Below are positions 34,186 through 43,287 of a stretch of 64,000 nucleotides of DNA, one piece after another; the first letter of the stretch is position 1, and every line of letters begins with the position of its first letter. Source of the stretch: Litorimonas sp964511495 (GTDB lineage Bacteria > Pseudomonadota > Alphaproteobacteria > Caulobacterales > Maricaulaceae); contig CAZEFT010000004.1 of NCBI GenBank assembly GCA_964511495.1, forward strand, positions 62,001-126,000, written 5' to 3'. The translations under genes and the position numbers were made by a program. Below the pieces are notes generated by a model. It ran no database searches. It had not been told where the DNA came from and worked only from the letters and a program-made list of their open reading frames with translations.

Positions 34186-34217
34186 AACCGATAAGGCTCG
34201 CCTTATCGGTTTTTTTG
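34186..34217 (+). terminator. Rho-independent terminator of the HU gene
   Basis: Perfect 11-bp stem AACCGATAAGG / CCTTATCGGTT with the 4-nt loop CTCG, followed by a T run. Textbook intrinsic terminator. Confidence 0.93.
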
Positions 34218-34248
34218 TGTTTTCTTTTATAAAGGGAGGGCTAAGACA

Positions 34249-35070
34249 ATGAAAGAACAGGCAGACGCTGAATTACAGGTGCGACAAAAACAAAATCAGG
34301 CCAAGGCGAACCCTGTTACGAAAATCGGGTTAGAGGAGTTCTTAGAAGATGTTTTTGGACTAAATATCCGTAGTGCCAAAACTATTTGGACATCTTTTAA
34401 AAAACCCTCACAATATTTTGATGCGGCTCGAACCCCCGACTGGGAACAGAAATATACGCCATCTTTACGGCTTTGGTTGGGGCTCATAGCCGTTATGGTT
34501 GCTTTTCAATTTATATGGGCTCGCCCTGATGGAACATTTATGGCCGCCATGAGAGAGGGTCTCATTAACGGGTTAAAATCCGGTATGGAATCTGGCTCAA
34601 AGCAACAAATGGATTTGGCGAATTTTGATTTTGATGCCGTCTTCCTGGATACTATGCAGCTTAACACGCTTCTCTATCCCTTTATTTTTATCTTTTTTAT
34701 GAGCTTTTTGGCATTTCTCTATAGGGCTTGGGGCGAGAAACTGCCTTTTGTCGTAAGGCAACGCTATATATTCGCAATCATTGTCCCGGCCACTGTGTTT
34801 GGCCTTTTCACAACATTACTCATGACATTCGCATCGACTGAAATGTTCAAGGTCATCAGCTTATTGCAAATTGGAGTGGTTTTAGGGCTTTATTTTATCA
34901 CAGCTTATCGCGGTCCTTATGCCCGAATGGAAGCTGGAGAAAAATTCGGACGATCTCTAGTTCTCTCAATCAGTATTACAATTACACTTTCGATTGTGCA
35001 GATGATTTCGCTTATGATTGCGATGACAATCGTATTAATGCCTGCTTTGCAAGCGTATCTTTCGGGTTAG
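34249..35070 (+). CDS. DUF3667-like multi-pass membrane protein
   Basis: 273 residues. The first about 75 are soluble and include 'SAKTIWTSFKKPSQYFDAAR' and 'YTPSLRLWLGL', reminiscent of DUF3667 proteins but without their N-terminal zinc ribbon. Five hydrophobic spans follow (about 77-93, 140-158, 175-198, 203-220, 243-268). Ribosome site GGAGGG precedes the ATG. It sits just after the HU terminator and is convergent with DAHP synthase (13 bp apart). Function unknown. Confidence 0.7.
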   Translation: MKEQADAELQVRQKQNQAKANPVTKIGLEEFLEDVFGLNIRSAKTIWTSFKKPSQYFDAARTPDWEQKYTPSLRLWLGLIAVMVAFQFIWARPDGTFMAAMREGLINGLKSGMESGSKQQMDLANFDFDAVFLDTMQLNTLLYPFIFIFFMSFLAFLYRAWGEKLPFVVRQRYIFAIIVPATVFGLFTTLLMTFASTEMFKVISLLQIGVVLGLYFITAYRGPYARMEAGEKFGRSLVLSISITITLSIVQMISLMIAMTIVLMPALQAYLSG

Positions 35071-35083
35071 AAGACGACGGGCC

Positions 35084-36469
35084 CTAGCCCGCCAATCTCA
35101 CGCCCTCTTCCGTGCGGTAGCTCTTAAGCTCTTCAGCAATTTGGAAAGCGAGTTCCAAAGCCTGCGTCGCATTGAGGCGCGGGTCGCAATGCGTGTGGTA
35201 ACGAGAAGACAGATCTTCTTCGCGCACCATTTTGGCGCTGCCACCGACACATTCAGTCACATTTTGACCTGTCATCTCGAAATGAACACCACCCGGCCAA
35301 CAATTTTCTGAATGAAGAACCTGCATGAAGCCTTTGACTTCACTCAAAATATTATCAAACGGGCGTGTTTTATAGCCAGTGGCAGTCTTTATTGTATTTC
35401 CATGCATGGGGTCACATGACCAAACAACATGACGCCCTTCGCGCTTCACGGCTCTCGCCAATACTGGTAAGCCTTTGCCGACTTTGTCGTGACCATATCG
35501 TGCAATAAGCGTGATGCGTCCTGGCTCATTGGCTGGGTTCAAAACATCCAATAACGACATCAACTCATCAGGTTCTAGCCCTTCACCAACTTTCATCGCA
35601 ATTGGGTTCTCAATGCCGCGGAAGAATTCCACATGTGCATGATCTAATTGACGCGTACGATTGCCAATCCATAACATATGCGCCGATGTGTCGTACCAAC
35701 GACCGGAGGTACTATCGATGCGGGTCATGGCCTCTTCATAGCCAAGCAACAAGCCCTCATGAGATGTGTAATAATTTGTTTGTGCCATTTGCGGCGTCGT
35801 TTCAGGCGTGACCCCGCATGCTTCCATGAAATCCATGGCGTCGGATATTTTCTCGGCCATGACTTTGAATTTTTCATTGGCCTTTGAACCGTCAACGAAA
35901 CCTAAATTCCACTGATGTATGTTTCGGAGATTGGCGTACCCCCCTGTCGAGAAAGCGCGAATAAGGTTCAAAGTCGACGCACTCTGACCATAGGCTTTCA
36001 AAAGGCGTTCAGGATCAGGTACACGGCTTTCAGGGGAAAACGTCATGCCATTGATATTATCACCCCGATAGCTTGGCAAAGTGACACCATCACGTTCCTC
36101 AACGGGCGAACTACGCGGTTTTCCGAACTGCCCGGCAATGCGTCCAACTTTGACGACAGGTTGTCCTGCGCCATAAGTCAACACGACCGCCATTTGCATC
36201 ATCACGCGAAACATGTCGCGCAAATTATCGGGGTGAAATTCTTTGAAACTCTCTGCGCAATCACCACCCTGCAATAGGAAGGCTTTGCCCATGGCCACAT
36301 CGCCTAGACGTTGTTTAAGCTTGCGGGCTTCTCCGGCAAAGACGAGGGGCGGATAGCCTTTTAGTGTTGTTTCAACGGCGGATAAGGCCTCCATATCAGG
36401 ATAATCATCCGGTATGTGGAGGGCCGGTAAACCACGCCAACTCGAAGGGGACCAACGTTTCTGTGTCAT
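35084..36469 (-). CDS. Class II 3-deoxy-7-phosphoheptulonate (DAHP) synthase
   Basis: 461-residue plant/mycobacterial-type DAHP synthase joining phosphoenolpyruvate and erythrose-4-phosphate, the first shikimate step. Hallmarks: 'FLLQGGDCAESFKEF' (metal Cys), 'VVKVGRIAGQFGKPRSSP', 'RGDNINGMTF', 'WIGNRTRQLDHAHVEF', 'WSCDPMHGNT' and 'GVHFEMTGQNVTECVGG'. The start 'MTQKRWSPSSW' at 36469 matches the family; an in-frame ATG at 36511 adds 14 unusual residues. Feedback regulation cannot be judged. gyrA lies upstream-adjacent in the reading order on the same strand, 97 bp away. Confidence 0.95.
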   Translation of the reverse strand: MTQKRWSPSSWRGLPALHIPDDYPDMEALSAVETTLKGYPPLVFAGEARKLKQRLGDVAMGKAFLLQGGDCAESFKEFHPDNLRDMFRVMMQMAVVLTYGAGQPVVKVGRIAGQFGKPRSSPVEERDGVTLPSYRGDNINGMTFSPESRVPDPERLLKAYGQSASTLNLIRAFSTGGYANLRNIHQWNLGFVDGSKANEKFKVMAEKISDAMDFMEACGVTPETTPQMAQTNYYTSHEGLLLGYEEAMTRIDSTSGRWYDTSAHMLWIGNRTRQLDHAHVEFFRGIENPIAMKVGEGLEPDELMSLLDVLNPANEPGRITLIARYGHDKVGKGLPVLARAVKREGRHVVWSCDPMHGNTIKTATGYKTRPFDNILSEVKGFMQVLHSENCWPGGVHFEMTGQNVTECVGGSAKMVREEDLSSRYHTHCDPRLNATQALELAFQIAEELKSYRTEEGVRLAG

Positions 36470-36566
36470 AATTAGGCTTTTTTTTCTAAATTCAGTCACG
36501 CGAAGTAACATTCTTAGAAAGATTTGCCTAGCCCGATATTAGAGCGATTGCAGATGGAAACCCGCC

Positions 36567-39326
36567 CTAGCCCTCCTCAGGGGTGTTGTCTTCGCCCTCT
36601 TCATCATCGCTTTCCAAAATACGCTCGACGGAGACGACCTTTTCGCCCTCTCTGGGTTTGATAACTGTCACACCGCGTGAAGAGCGGGACACAATGCGAA
36701 TATTGCGAACAGGACACCGGATAAGCAATCCGCCATCAGTGACGATCATAATTTGATCGGCCTCATCTATGGTGAAAGAGCGCACAAGAGCCGCGTCCTC
36801 TTCGCCTTTACGGGCCAAATCCTGCGCTGTGACACCCAGCCCGCCGCGATTCATACAGCGATAATCATAAGAAGAGCTCCGCTTTCCGAGGCCATCATTG
36901 GCGAGGGTCAGCAAAAATTGTTCATTCGCTTGTAGGAAGCCGAGACGAGCCTCGTCCAAGGAGGTTTCAATCTCGACATCGTCGCTGTCATCCTCGGCTT
37001 CATCGCCCAAAGCACGCCGCAGAGCATTGGCGTGTTTCATATAAGCTCGCGCCTCATCGGTTTCGACATCGACATGGCGTAGCACAGCCATAGATATGAC
37101 CTCATCTCCATCTGCCAGTTTAATGCCGCGGACACCGGAAGATGTTCTGCCAACAAAGCGACGAACATCAGTGACACGGAACCGTATTGATTTACCTTGG
37201 GCGGACGTCAGTAGGACATCATCATCCTCTGTACAGAGACGAACATCGACAATGCCGTCGCCTTCATCCGGTTTCATGGCAATTTTGCCGTTTCGGTTGA
37301 CGCGGGTAAAGTCAGATAGAGAGTTACGCCGCACACCGCCCGAACGCGAGGCGAACATAATGTCCAATTCAGCCCATTTTTCTTCATCCTCGGGCAAAGC
37401 CATAATGGAGTTTATGGTCTCGTTTTGGTCGAGAGGTAACAGGTTTACGAGAGCTTTACCGCGCGTGGCCGGACCTCCGAGCGGCAATTTCCAGACTTTC
37501 AGCTTATAGGCCATGCCAGTTGAAGAGAAGAAAAGCACCGGCGTATGTGTACTGGCAACAAAGACCGTCGTAACGACATCTTCTTCTTTGGTCGACATGC
37601 CTGAACGGCCGCGCCCACCACGCCTTTGCGCTCGATATGTGTCCAGAGGCGTCCGCTTCACATACCCCCCAGAGGTCACTGTAACGACCATGTCTTCAAC
37701 GGCGATGAGGTCTTCATCATCGAAATCCAGATCACCTTCCATAAAGATAGAACGGCGGGGCGTTGCATATTTCTCTTTAATTTCAGAGAGTTCTTCGCGA
37801 ATGATTGTCTGGACGCGATCACGGCTGCGTAAAATTTCCAAGAGATCGGTAATGAGCGCGGCGAGTTTCTCCGCTTCCTCTGTAATCTCATCCATACCCA
37901 GAGCAGTTAATTTCAATAGGCGTAAGTCCAAAATCGCCTTAGCTTGCTCTTCGGTCAACTGAATCGTGCCATCGCCCATGAGTTTGGAGCGTGGATCTGC
38001 GATAAGCTTAATCAGCGCTCCCATATCTTGGGCGGGCCATGTGCGGCCTAATAGGTTTTCACGGGCCTCTTTAGGGTTTGCCGAGCCGCGAATAATTTTG
38101 ATGATTTCATCAATATTGGCGACTGCCGTCGCCAGACCAACAAGGATATGAGCACGGTCACGGGCTTTAGCGAGATCAAATTTAGTCCGGCGCGCAATGA
38201 CTTCTTCACGAAAAGCCAAGAAAGCCTCTAGCATATCGCGAACATTCATCTGCTCAGGTTTACCGCCATTCAGAGCTAGCATGTTCGAGCTGAAATTCTG
38301 CTGTAATTGCGAGTAACGGAAGAGTTGATTCAGTACGACATCGGGGACGGCGTCACGTTTCAACTCAATGACGACGCGCATACCGACGCGGTCTGATTCA
38401 TCTCGCACCGCGGATATACCTTCAATGCGTTTTTCATTCACCAAAGCCGCGATCTTTTTAATCATGGAGGCTTTATTGACCTGATAAGGGATTTCCGTGA
38501 CGATAATTGCCATGCGATCCTTGCGGATCTCTTCAATCTCTGTTTTGGCACGCATTATGACGGAGCCGCGGCCTGTGAGCACGCCCTGCTTGGCCCCACC
38601 GCGCCCCATGATAAGCGCGCCAGTCGGGAAGTCGGGCCCGGGAATTAGCTCTAACAAATCAAGATCAGAGAGCTTTCCATCATCCATAAGCGCGAGTGCG
38701 GCATCAATCACTTCGCCCAGATTATGGGGCGCGATATTCGTCGCCATACCCACAGCAATACCGCCCGCGCCATTGACCAAAAGATTTGGAAAACGCGCCG
38801 GCAACACAACGGGTTCGCTTTCAGACGCATCATAATTATCTTGGAAATTGACCGTATTTTTCTCAATATCAGCCAGAAGAGAGGCCGCAGGACGATCCAT
38901 GCGCACCTCTGTATAACGCATCGCCGCCGGTGGATCGCCATCAACAGACCCGAAATTCCCCTGCCCGTCCAATAATGGTAGGCGCATTGAGAAATCCTGC
39001 GCCATACGCACAAGTGAGTCATAAACGGCGCTATCCCCATGCGGATGATATTTACCGATAACATCGCCCACGACTCGGGCTGACTTTTTATAGGGTTTGT
39101 CTCGCGTGAAACCATTTTCATGCATGGAGTAAAGAATACGGCGATGAACGGGTTTTAAGCCATCACGCACATCCGGAATGGCCCGAGAGACAATAACGCT
39201 CATCGCATAATCGAGGTAGGAGCGTTTCATCTCCTCTTCGATGGTTATCAGGGAAACGCCTTCGGGAAGCGGAGCCGAACCCCCGTCAGGGTCTTCATTC
39301 TCGGGAGTATCATTTTCGTCGCTCAT
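36567..39326 (-). CDS. gyrA: DNA gyrase subunit A
   Basis: 919 residues. The catalytic subunit cuts and rejoins DNA for negative supercoiling with GyrB. Catalytic Y138 lies in 'AAMRYTE'. The quinolone-pocket residues are the sensitive type, S99 and D103 (E. coli 83 and 87), in 'KYHPHGDSAVYDSL'. The GyrA box 'QRRGGRG' distinguishes it from ParC, and six C-terminal propeller blades follow. An acidic loop near residue 775 ('DEAEDDSDDVEIETS') and a very acidic tail are lineage features. It is longer than E. coli GyrA (875). Confidence 0.97.
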   Translation of the reverse strand: MSDENDTPENEDPDGGSAPLPEGVSLITIEEEMKRSYLDYAMSVIVSRAIPDVRDGLKPVHRRILYSMHENGFTRDKPYKKSARVVGDVIGKYHPHGDSAVYDSLVRMAQDFSMRLPLLDGQGNFGSVDGDPPAAMRYTEVRMDRPAASLLADIEKNTVNFQDNYDASESEPVVLPARFPNLLVNGAGGIAVGMATNIAPHNLGEVIDAALALMDDGKLSDLDLLELIPGPDFPTGALIMGRGGAKQGVLTGRGSVIMRAKTEIEEIRKDRMAIIVTEIPYQVNKASMIKKIAALVNEKRIEGISAVRDESDRVGMRVVIELKRDAVPDVVLNQLFRYSQLQQNFSSNMLALNGGKPEQMNVRDMLEAFLAFREEVIARRTKFDLAKARDRAHILVGLATAVANIDEIIKIIRGSANPKEARENLLGRTWPAQDMGALIKLIADPRSKLMGDGTIQLTEEQAKAILDLRLLKLTALGMDEITEEAEKLAALITDLLEILRSRDRVQTIIREELSEIKEKYATPRRSIFMEGDLDFDDEDLIAVEDMVVTVTSGGYVKRTPLDTYRAQRRGGRGRSGMSTKEEDVVTTVFVASTHTPVLFFSSTGMAYKLKVWKLPLGGPATRGKALVNLLPLDQNETINSIMALPEDEEKWAELDIMFASRSGGVRRNSLSDFTRVNRNGKIAMKPDEGDGIVDVRLCTEDDDVLLTSAQGKSIRFRVTDVRRFVGRTSSGVRGIKLADGDEVISMAVLRHVDVETDEARAYMKHANALRRALGDEAEDDSDDVEIETSLDEARLGFLQANEQFLLTLANDGLGKRSSSYDYRCMNRGGLGVTAQDLARKGEEDAALVRSFTIDEADQIMIVTDGGLLIRCPVRNIRIVSRSSRGVTVIKPREGEKVVSVERILESDDEEGEDNTPEEG

Positions 39327-39517
39327 GCTCTGATCTCCCTCTTAAAAACACACAGTCCGAATCGTCATAAATCTCGTTAAATATCTAGCAGTCTGAATTG
39401 CTTACCGCAAATAATTACCCCTATTTTAAGACGGTTTGCAGCAATCAAACGTATATTCTATAACCCTTGGTAGATTGACCGAGTTTAACGCAGAATTTTG
39501 ATCAGAAAGTGTTTGTT

Positions 39518-40075
39518 ATGTCGTTTTTAAAACCCGTTATTACACCCTTATTGTCTGCCTGTACGGTTCTGGCCCTCGCTGCCTGTTCGGCGCAGACAGA
39601 GAGTAATGCCGACAAGCCTTCAACCGTAGAGAGAGACATTATGAGCGCTGAGGGGGCGATATTAGGGACACTGACCTTAAAAGACCTAGGGATGGGCGGT
39701 ACGTCAGTCAGTATTTCTGTCTCAGGCATTTCAGAAGGGCCTCACGCCATGCACTTCCATGAATATGGTAAGTGTGATGCACCGGATTTCAAATCCGCAG
39801 GCGGCCACTATAATCCCACCAACCGGTCACATGGTAAAATGGTCGCAGACGGCCCCCACGCCGGAGATATGATGAACATTGACGTTGGCGCAGACCTCAA
39901 AGGCGAAATGCAGATAGTAAATGAACGTGTGTCTCTATACGCCAATCATGACCTGCCTGCTATTTTTGACGAAGACGGCACAGCGCTCATCCTACATGAA
40001 AAAGCAGATGATTATAAAAGCCAGCCGACTGGTGCTGCGGGCGGACGCATAGGTTGCGCGGTTTTGACCCGTTAA
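39518..40075 (+). CDS. sodC: Superoxide dismutase [Cu-Zn], lipoprotein form
   Basis: 185 residues. The lipobox 'LAAC' gives lipidated C23, placing the enzyme in the periplasm on a membrane anchor. Metal ligands are complete by spacing: Cu H79, H81, H97 and H160; Zn H97, H105, H114 and D117. The disulfide is C86-C180. It dismutates superoxide made outside the cytoplasm. The ATG at 39518 begins the signal sequence; the GTG 9 nt upstream is less likely. A terminator follows. Confidence 0.94.
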   Translation: MSFLKPVITPLLSACTVLALAACSAQTESNADKPSTVERDIMSAEGAILGTLTLKDLGMGGTSVSISVSGISEGPHAMHFHEYGKCDAPDFKSAGGHYNPTNRSHGKMVADGPHAGDMMNIDVGADLKGEMQIVNERVSLYANHDLPAIFDEDGTALILHEKADDYKSQPTGAAGGRIGCAVLTR

Positions 40076-40097
40076 TGATTGCTACTATCGAACAAAG

Positions 40098-40136
40098 AAA
40101 GGGTAAGAGATTAAATCACTTACCCTTTTATTTTAA
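40098..40136 (+). terminator. Terminator between sodC and DUF2330 genes
   Basis: AAAGGGTAAG (40098-40107) pairs with CTTACCCTTT (40119-40128), followed by TATTTT. On the minus strand the stem is followed by CTTTGTT, so it may work for both convergent genes. Confidence 0.8.
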
Positions 40137-40154
40137 TGTAAATTTGACTTGCCA

Positions 40155-41534
40155 TCATTTCTCTTTTGATGGCCAGATTTTGTTCCACCATGTTGGGTCT
40201 TTTTCGCTGTCTTTGAGCTCGAACTTTGGACCCAAGCCAGTTTCCTTAATACGTGTACGGATATGACCAGGCGTCCACCCAGTCAAATTAGCGAGGGTTT
40301 TAATCTCTGTTTCTTTTCGCTTATTGACCGTGCGCTTATACTCTAGCGCCCCTTCGCATTCCATTTTCCCTTCATAGGCGTGACGAAGAATATAACGACC
40401 TTGGAAGTTTTGGCGATCTCCCGTTGTTTTGAACTTTAAATCCTCCGGAAAGCTCTTAGCGTCATAGCGGACGTGAAGCCGTGTCACAAATACGTCTTGA
40501 GCAACAGGTCGCACCCGCCCTCGCGGTTGAATTTGCGGCTTATCCATGGCGTCGGCGAGCCAAAACACGCCTAATTCCTGCAATTGTTCTCGCGATAGCG
40601 GATCAGCGGCACAAGGGTCGCACCAATTCATATCCCACGCATATTCCATAAAGACCCCATTCCCGCCTTCACGTTCCGCTGTAGTTGCGTACATATCTTT
40701 GTAAAAATCGCCAAAGTCTTCTTTGACGAAAATCGGTAATTCCTTATTGGATGGAATTTTTATAGTCCGGTAATTGGTCGTTTCGACTTTACCATTTCGT
40801 GTCAAAGCATAGACAAATAAATCTTGCGCCCCATTTGCGTTCACCGTGCCGAGGCGAATAGGTAACATGAATTTAGGACTTTCATAGGCAACCGCAATCG
40901 GACGCAACATCTCGCCGCCCTGTTTTGTTTTCTCCGCCAAATTTACTTTGGCGACAAAGAACTTCATGTCCTGTTTGATATAGCTCCCGAGTGTTCGTTT
41001 AGCCCCTTCAGGAACACGGTAGCCATTGGCATCCAACCAAGTTTGCAAACCTTCGCTTTCGGTCGCCGATAAGATGAGAATGTCATACTCTCCGACCGAA
41101 AAACTCTCTTCGATAGTAACACCCAATGATTTATTGAAGCCTGTTTCCTGTTCTAAAATGGGCGCAGGTGACATGGCAACCATTCGGTCGTACAATACAC
41201 GTCTCTCACACGGATTATCATCAAAATACTCCACCAAACGCGGGGCTGTATAAGCATCCAGATGATCGAGCAATCCTGGGTCAGAGATGTGCACTTGGTC
41301 TTTGGTGATTACAGTCGGCACGGGAATGACCATGGCGAATTCCGTTGGGTCACCCTGATAATCATTCGCCATCGTGATGACAGTACGGTCACCATCTCTG
41401 ACTAAAGCGACTTTCGAGCTTTGGTTAAACAAATCCGTATCCGCTTTCGCGACATAAAAGCCGCAAAAGGCCTGAGCCGAAGGGGCTATTGTCAATAAGC
41501 CGAGCGCTACCGCGAATGTAAGGCAATGTTTCAT
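40155..41534 (-). CDS. DUF2330 domain secreted protein
   Basis: 459 residues. A Sec signal peptide ('PSAQAF') is followed directly by 'CGFYVAKADTDLFNQSSKVA', the typical DUF2330 start. 'TEFAMVIPVPTVITKDQVHI' and the Cys-rich 'DMNWCDPCAADPLS' are further hallmarks. Family function is unknown. The start at 41534 has AGGAG upstream and overlaps the stop of the RnfD-like gene by 4 bp (ATGA), so both are co-translated. The C-terminal 100 residues ('TPGHIRTRIKETGLGPKFEL') are basic. Confidence 0.9.
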   Translation of the reverse strand: MKHCLTFAVALGLLTIAPSAQAFCGFYVAKADTDLFNQSSKVALVRDGDRTVITMANDYQGDPTEFAMVIPVPTVITKDQVHISDPGLLDHLDAYTAPRLVEYFDDNPCERRVLYDRMVAMSPAPILEQETGFNKSLGVTIEESFSVGEYDILILSATESEGLQTWLDANGYRVPEGAKRTLGSYIKQDMKFFVAKVNLAEKTKQGGEMLRPIAVAYESPKFMLPIRLGTVNANGAQDLFVYALTRNGKVETTNYRTIKIPSNKELPIFVKEDFGDFYKDMYATTAEREGGNGVFMEYAWDMNWCDPCAADPLSREQLQELGVFWLADAMDKPQIQPRGRVRPVAQDVFVTRLHVRYDAKSFPEDLKFKTTGDRQNFQGRYILRHAYEGKMECEGALEYKRTVNKRKETEIKTLANLTGWTPGHIRTRIKETGLGPKFELKDSEKDPTWWNKIWPSKEK

Positions 41535-42457
41535 AGTGAACTCCTGTTTAAATGTAGAGGATTTGCCCCTGATTGCTGATGCAACGTTTGATGCGGCGTA
41601 TCTTGATAAGTCGGCCAAACATAGTGTTGCCCTCGAAAGACACGATCAATGAGCGGAACGATCGGAGCCGTCAAAATGAGGGCCAAAATGATGCCAGCCG
41701 CATTGTACAGTCCGAACTGGATAGAAAATCCGACTACGGCGACGATAGCCGCATAAACAATGCGTCCCCCCCGAGCATCCGGTGTCGTTTTTGGGTCGGA
41801 AATCATGAAAAAGGCAAAAATCAATAAAGCACCGCTTTGCATTTGATGGAGCGGGATTGTGAGCGGATCACCTAGCCATAATGCGCGGGCAAAAATCAAA
41901 AGTGCATAAAAACCCAATAAAGAGAGGCTGACATCCCATCTCTTGGCTTTTCCCGTCACCATGCCGCCCAATCCCAGTAAAAGCAGGGCGAATAAGGGGG
42001 CCGCACCCCATTGTCCGGGGGAAATCCAAGCGGTTGTGAATATCAGAGATATGATGACCAAACCAAAATTAGCAGGATTGAAAATATGTTTGCCGTTCCA
42101 CCGTAAAACGTATTTTGAGGCAACGGCCAAAATGCCTGCCGCGATTGAAAGTGTGATAGAGCCTGTTCGGAGCAAAAGCGTCAGAGACAGAGCGGATATA
42201 AGTGGACTACGAGGGTCAAATGGTCTGCCAACACAGCGATCTGCGAAAGCTTGCGTCAGCAGTGTCGATCCGAGGCACCCGGCAACATGCCACCACGGCA
42301 ACTCAAACCCAAAATGAAACAGTCCCAATAGAATAAGCGTCGACAAGATAGAGATTTGATAATGGCGCGGATCAGTAGTCGCGCGCTTCCAAATCGATAT
42401 CAAAATGTCAGACTTCAAATCCTGATCCCATATCTGCCGCTGCTGTTTTGAGCTCAT
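41531..42457 (-). CDS. RnfD-like membrane protein
   Basis: About 308 residues with 8-9 hydrophobic segments. 'DPRHYQISILSTLILLGLFH', 'SPLISALSLTLLLRTGSI', 'HIFNPANFGL' and 'SGALLIFAFFMISDPKTTPD' match the RnfD/NqrB-type subunit of ion-pumping redox complexes. No other Rnf subunit is nearby, so it probably works outside a full Rnf complex. The flavin-attachment Thr region of true RnfD is not evident. It precedes and overlaps the DUF2330 gene, forming a two-gene operon. The ATG at 42457 is preferred over an in-frame GTG at 42481. Confidence 0.82.
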   Translation of the reverse strand: MSSKQQRQIWDQDLKSDILISIWKRATTDPRHYQISILSTLILLGLFHFGFELPWWHVAGCLGSTLLTQAFADRCVGRPFDPRSPLISALSLTLLLRTGSITLSIAAGILAVASKYVLRWNGKHIFNPANFGLVIISLIFTTAWISPGQWGAAPLFALLLLGLGGMVTGKAKRWDVSLSLLGFYALLIFARALWLGDPLTIPLHQMQSGALLIFAFFMISDPKTTPDARGGRIVYAAIVAVVGFSIQFGLYNAAGIILALILTAPIVPLIDRVFRGQHYVWPTYQDTPHQTLHQQSGANPLHLNRSSL

Positions 42458-42557
42458 GCGGCGTGTTGACACAGCTAACACTCGTAATTGTGGCCAAACA
42501 AGGGCACATGGACAGTTGATTACATGACAAATTGGTTAGTCCATCTGCCATAAACAG

Positions 42558-42591
42558 AGAGCTCTACGAGAAATTAATCCCGTAGAGCTCT
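42558..42591 (-). terminator. Hairpin downstream of ssb
   Basis: AGAGCTCTACG (42558-42568) pairs perfectly with CGTAGAGCTCT (42581-42591). No clear U-tract follows on the minus strand, so termination may be imperfect. Confidence 0.5.
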
Positions 42592-42623
42592 GTACTTCAA
42601 AGAATTTTTAGACGTTACAGCGC

Positions 42624-43130
42624 CTAAAAGGGAATATCGTCATCCAGATCAAAGTTTTCCTTTGGGCCTTCCATAGCAGAAGCCGAGCGAGAACCACCTT
42701 GGTCCATATTATTGCCATAGCCGCCACGGTCTTGATTGTAACCGCCACCACCAGACATACGGCCACCGCCTTGTCCATCACGACTATCAAGCATTGTTAA
42801 TGTCCCGCCATACCCCTGAAGCACAACTTCGGTCGTATATTTATCATTACCGTCACGATCCTGCCATTTGCGGGTCTGGAGCTTACCTTCGATGTAAAGT
42901 TTAGAGCCCTTTTTGACATAACGTTCAATCACGCCGACTAAACCATCATTGAAGACAGCGATATTATGCCATTCCGTTTTTTCTTTCCGTTCACCGGAAT
43001 TACGGTCTTTCCAAGTCTCGGAGGTCGCGATTGAGAAGTTAGCGACTTTGCCACCATTTCCGAACGTCCGAATTTCTGGGTCTTTACCGACATTGCCGAT
43101 TAAGATCACTTTATTGACTGAGCCCGCCAT
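42624..43130 (-). CDS. ssb: Single-stranded DNA-binding protein
   Basis: 168 residues. The N-terminal OB fold (about 1-110) begins 'MAGSVNKVILIGNVGKDPEI' and includes 'TEWHNIAVFNDGLVGVIERY' and 'GSKLYIEGKLQTRKWQDRDG'. A Gly/Asn/Asp-rich linker follows (about 120-150). The acidic tip 'DLDDDIPF' binds partner proteins. It binds ssDNA as a tetramer in replication, repair and recombination. It is divergent from uvrA across a LexA box, so SOS control is likely. Confidence 0.97.
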   Translation of the reverse strand: MAGSVNKVILIGNVGKDPEIRTFGNGGKVANFSIATSETWKDRNSGERKEKTEWHNIAVFNDGLVGVIERYVKKGSKLYIEGKLQTRKWQDRDGNDKYTTEVVLQGYGGTLTMLDSRDGQGGGRMSGGGGYNQDRGGYGNNMDQGGSRSASAMEGPKENFDLDDDIPF

Positions 43131-43151
43131 GTTTCACCTCTTGACGCATTT

Positions 43152-43166
43152 GTTCTATTTATGTTC
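43152..43166. promoter_or_regulatory. LexA box (SOS operator) between ssb and uvrA
   Basis: GTTC-TATTTAT-GTTC, an exact match to the direct-repeat GTTC-N7-GTTC recognised by LexA in alphaproteobacteria. It lies 22 bp from the ssb start and 122 bp from the uvrA start. Both are established SOS genes in this class. Confidence 0.85.
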
Positions 43167-43287
43167 TACACATCGCAGAGCGACTCTGCAAGTTGCTTTG
43201 TTCGCTCTTGTCATGGCGTTTTGGGCAACTTAAGTCCACGTCTGCACGTAAGTAACTTGTGATTAAACTCGAAATCCGGACTCCTTC

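Noticed and set aside
37096..37962. Long open frames opposite gyrA
   Set aside because: Ser/Arg/Pro-rich antisense shadows produced by gyrA codon usage; no ribosome sites or known domains.
41531..42457. Part of an Rnf electron-transport operon
   Set aside because: No rnfA, B, C, E or G genes are adjacent; the partner is DUF2330.
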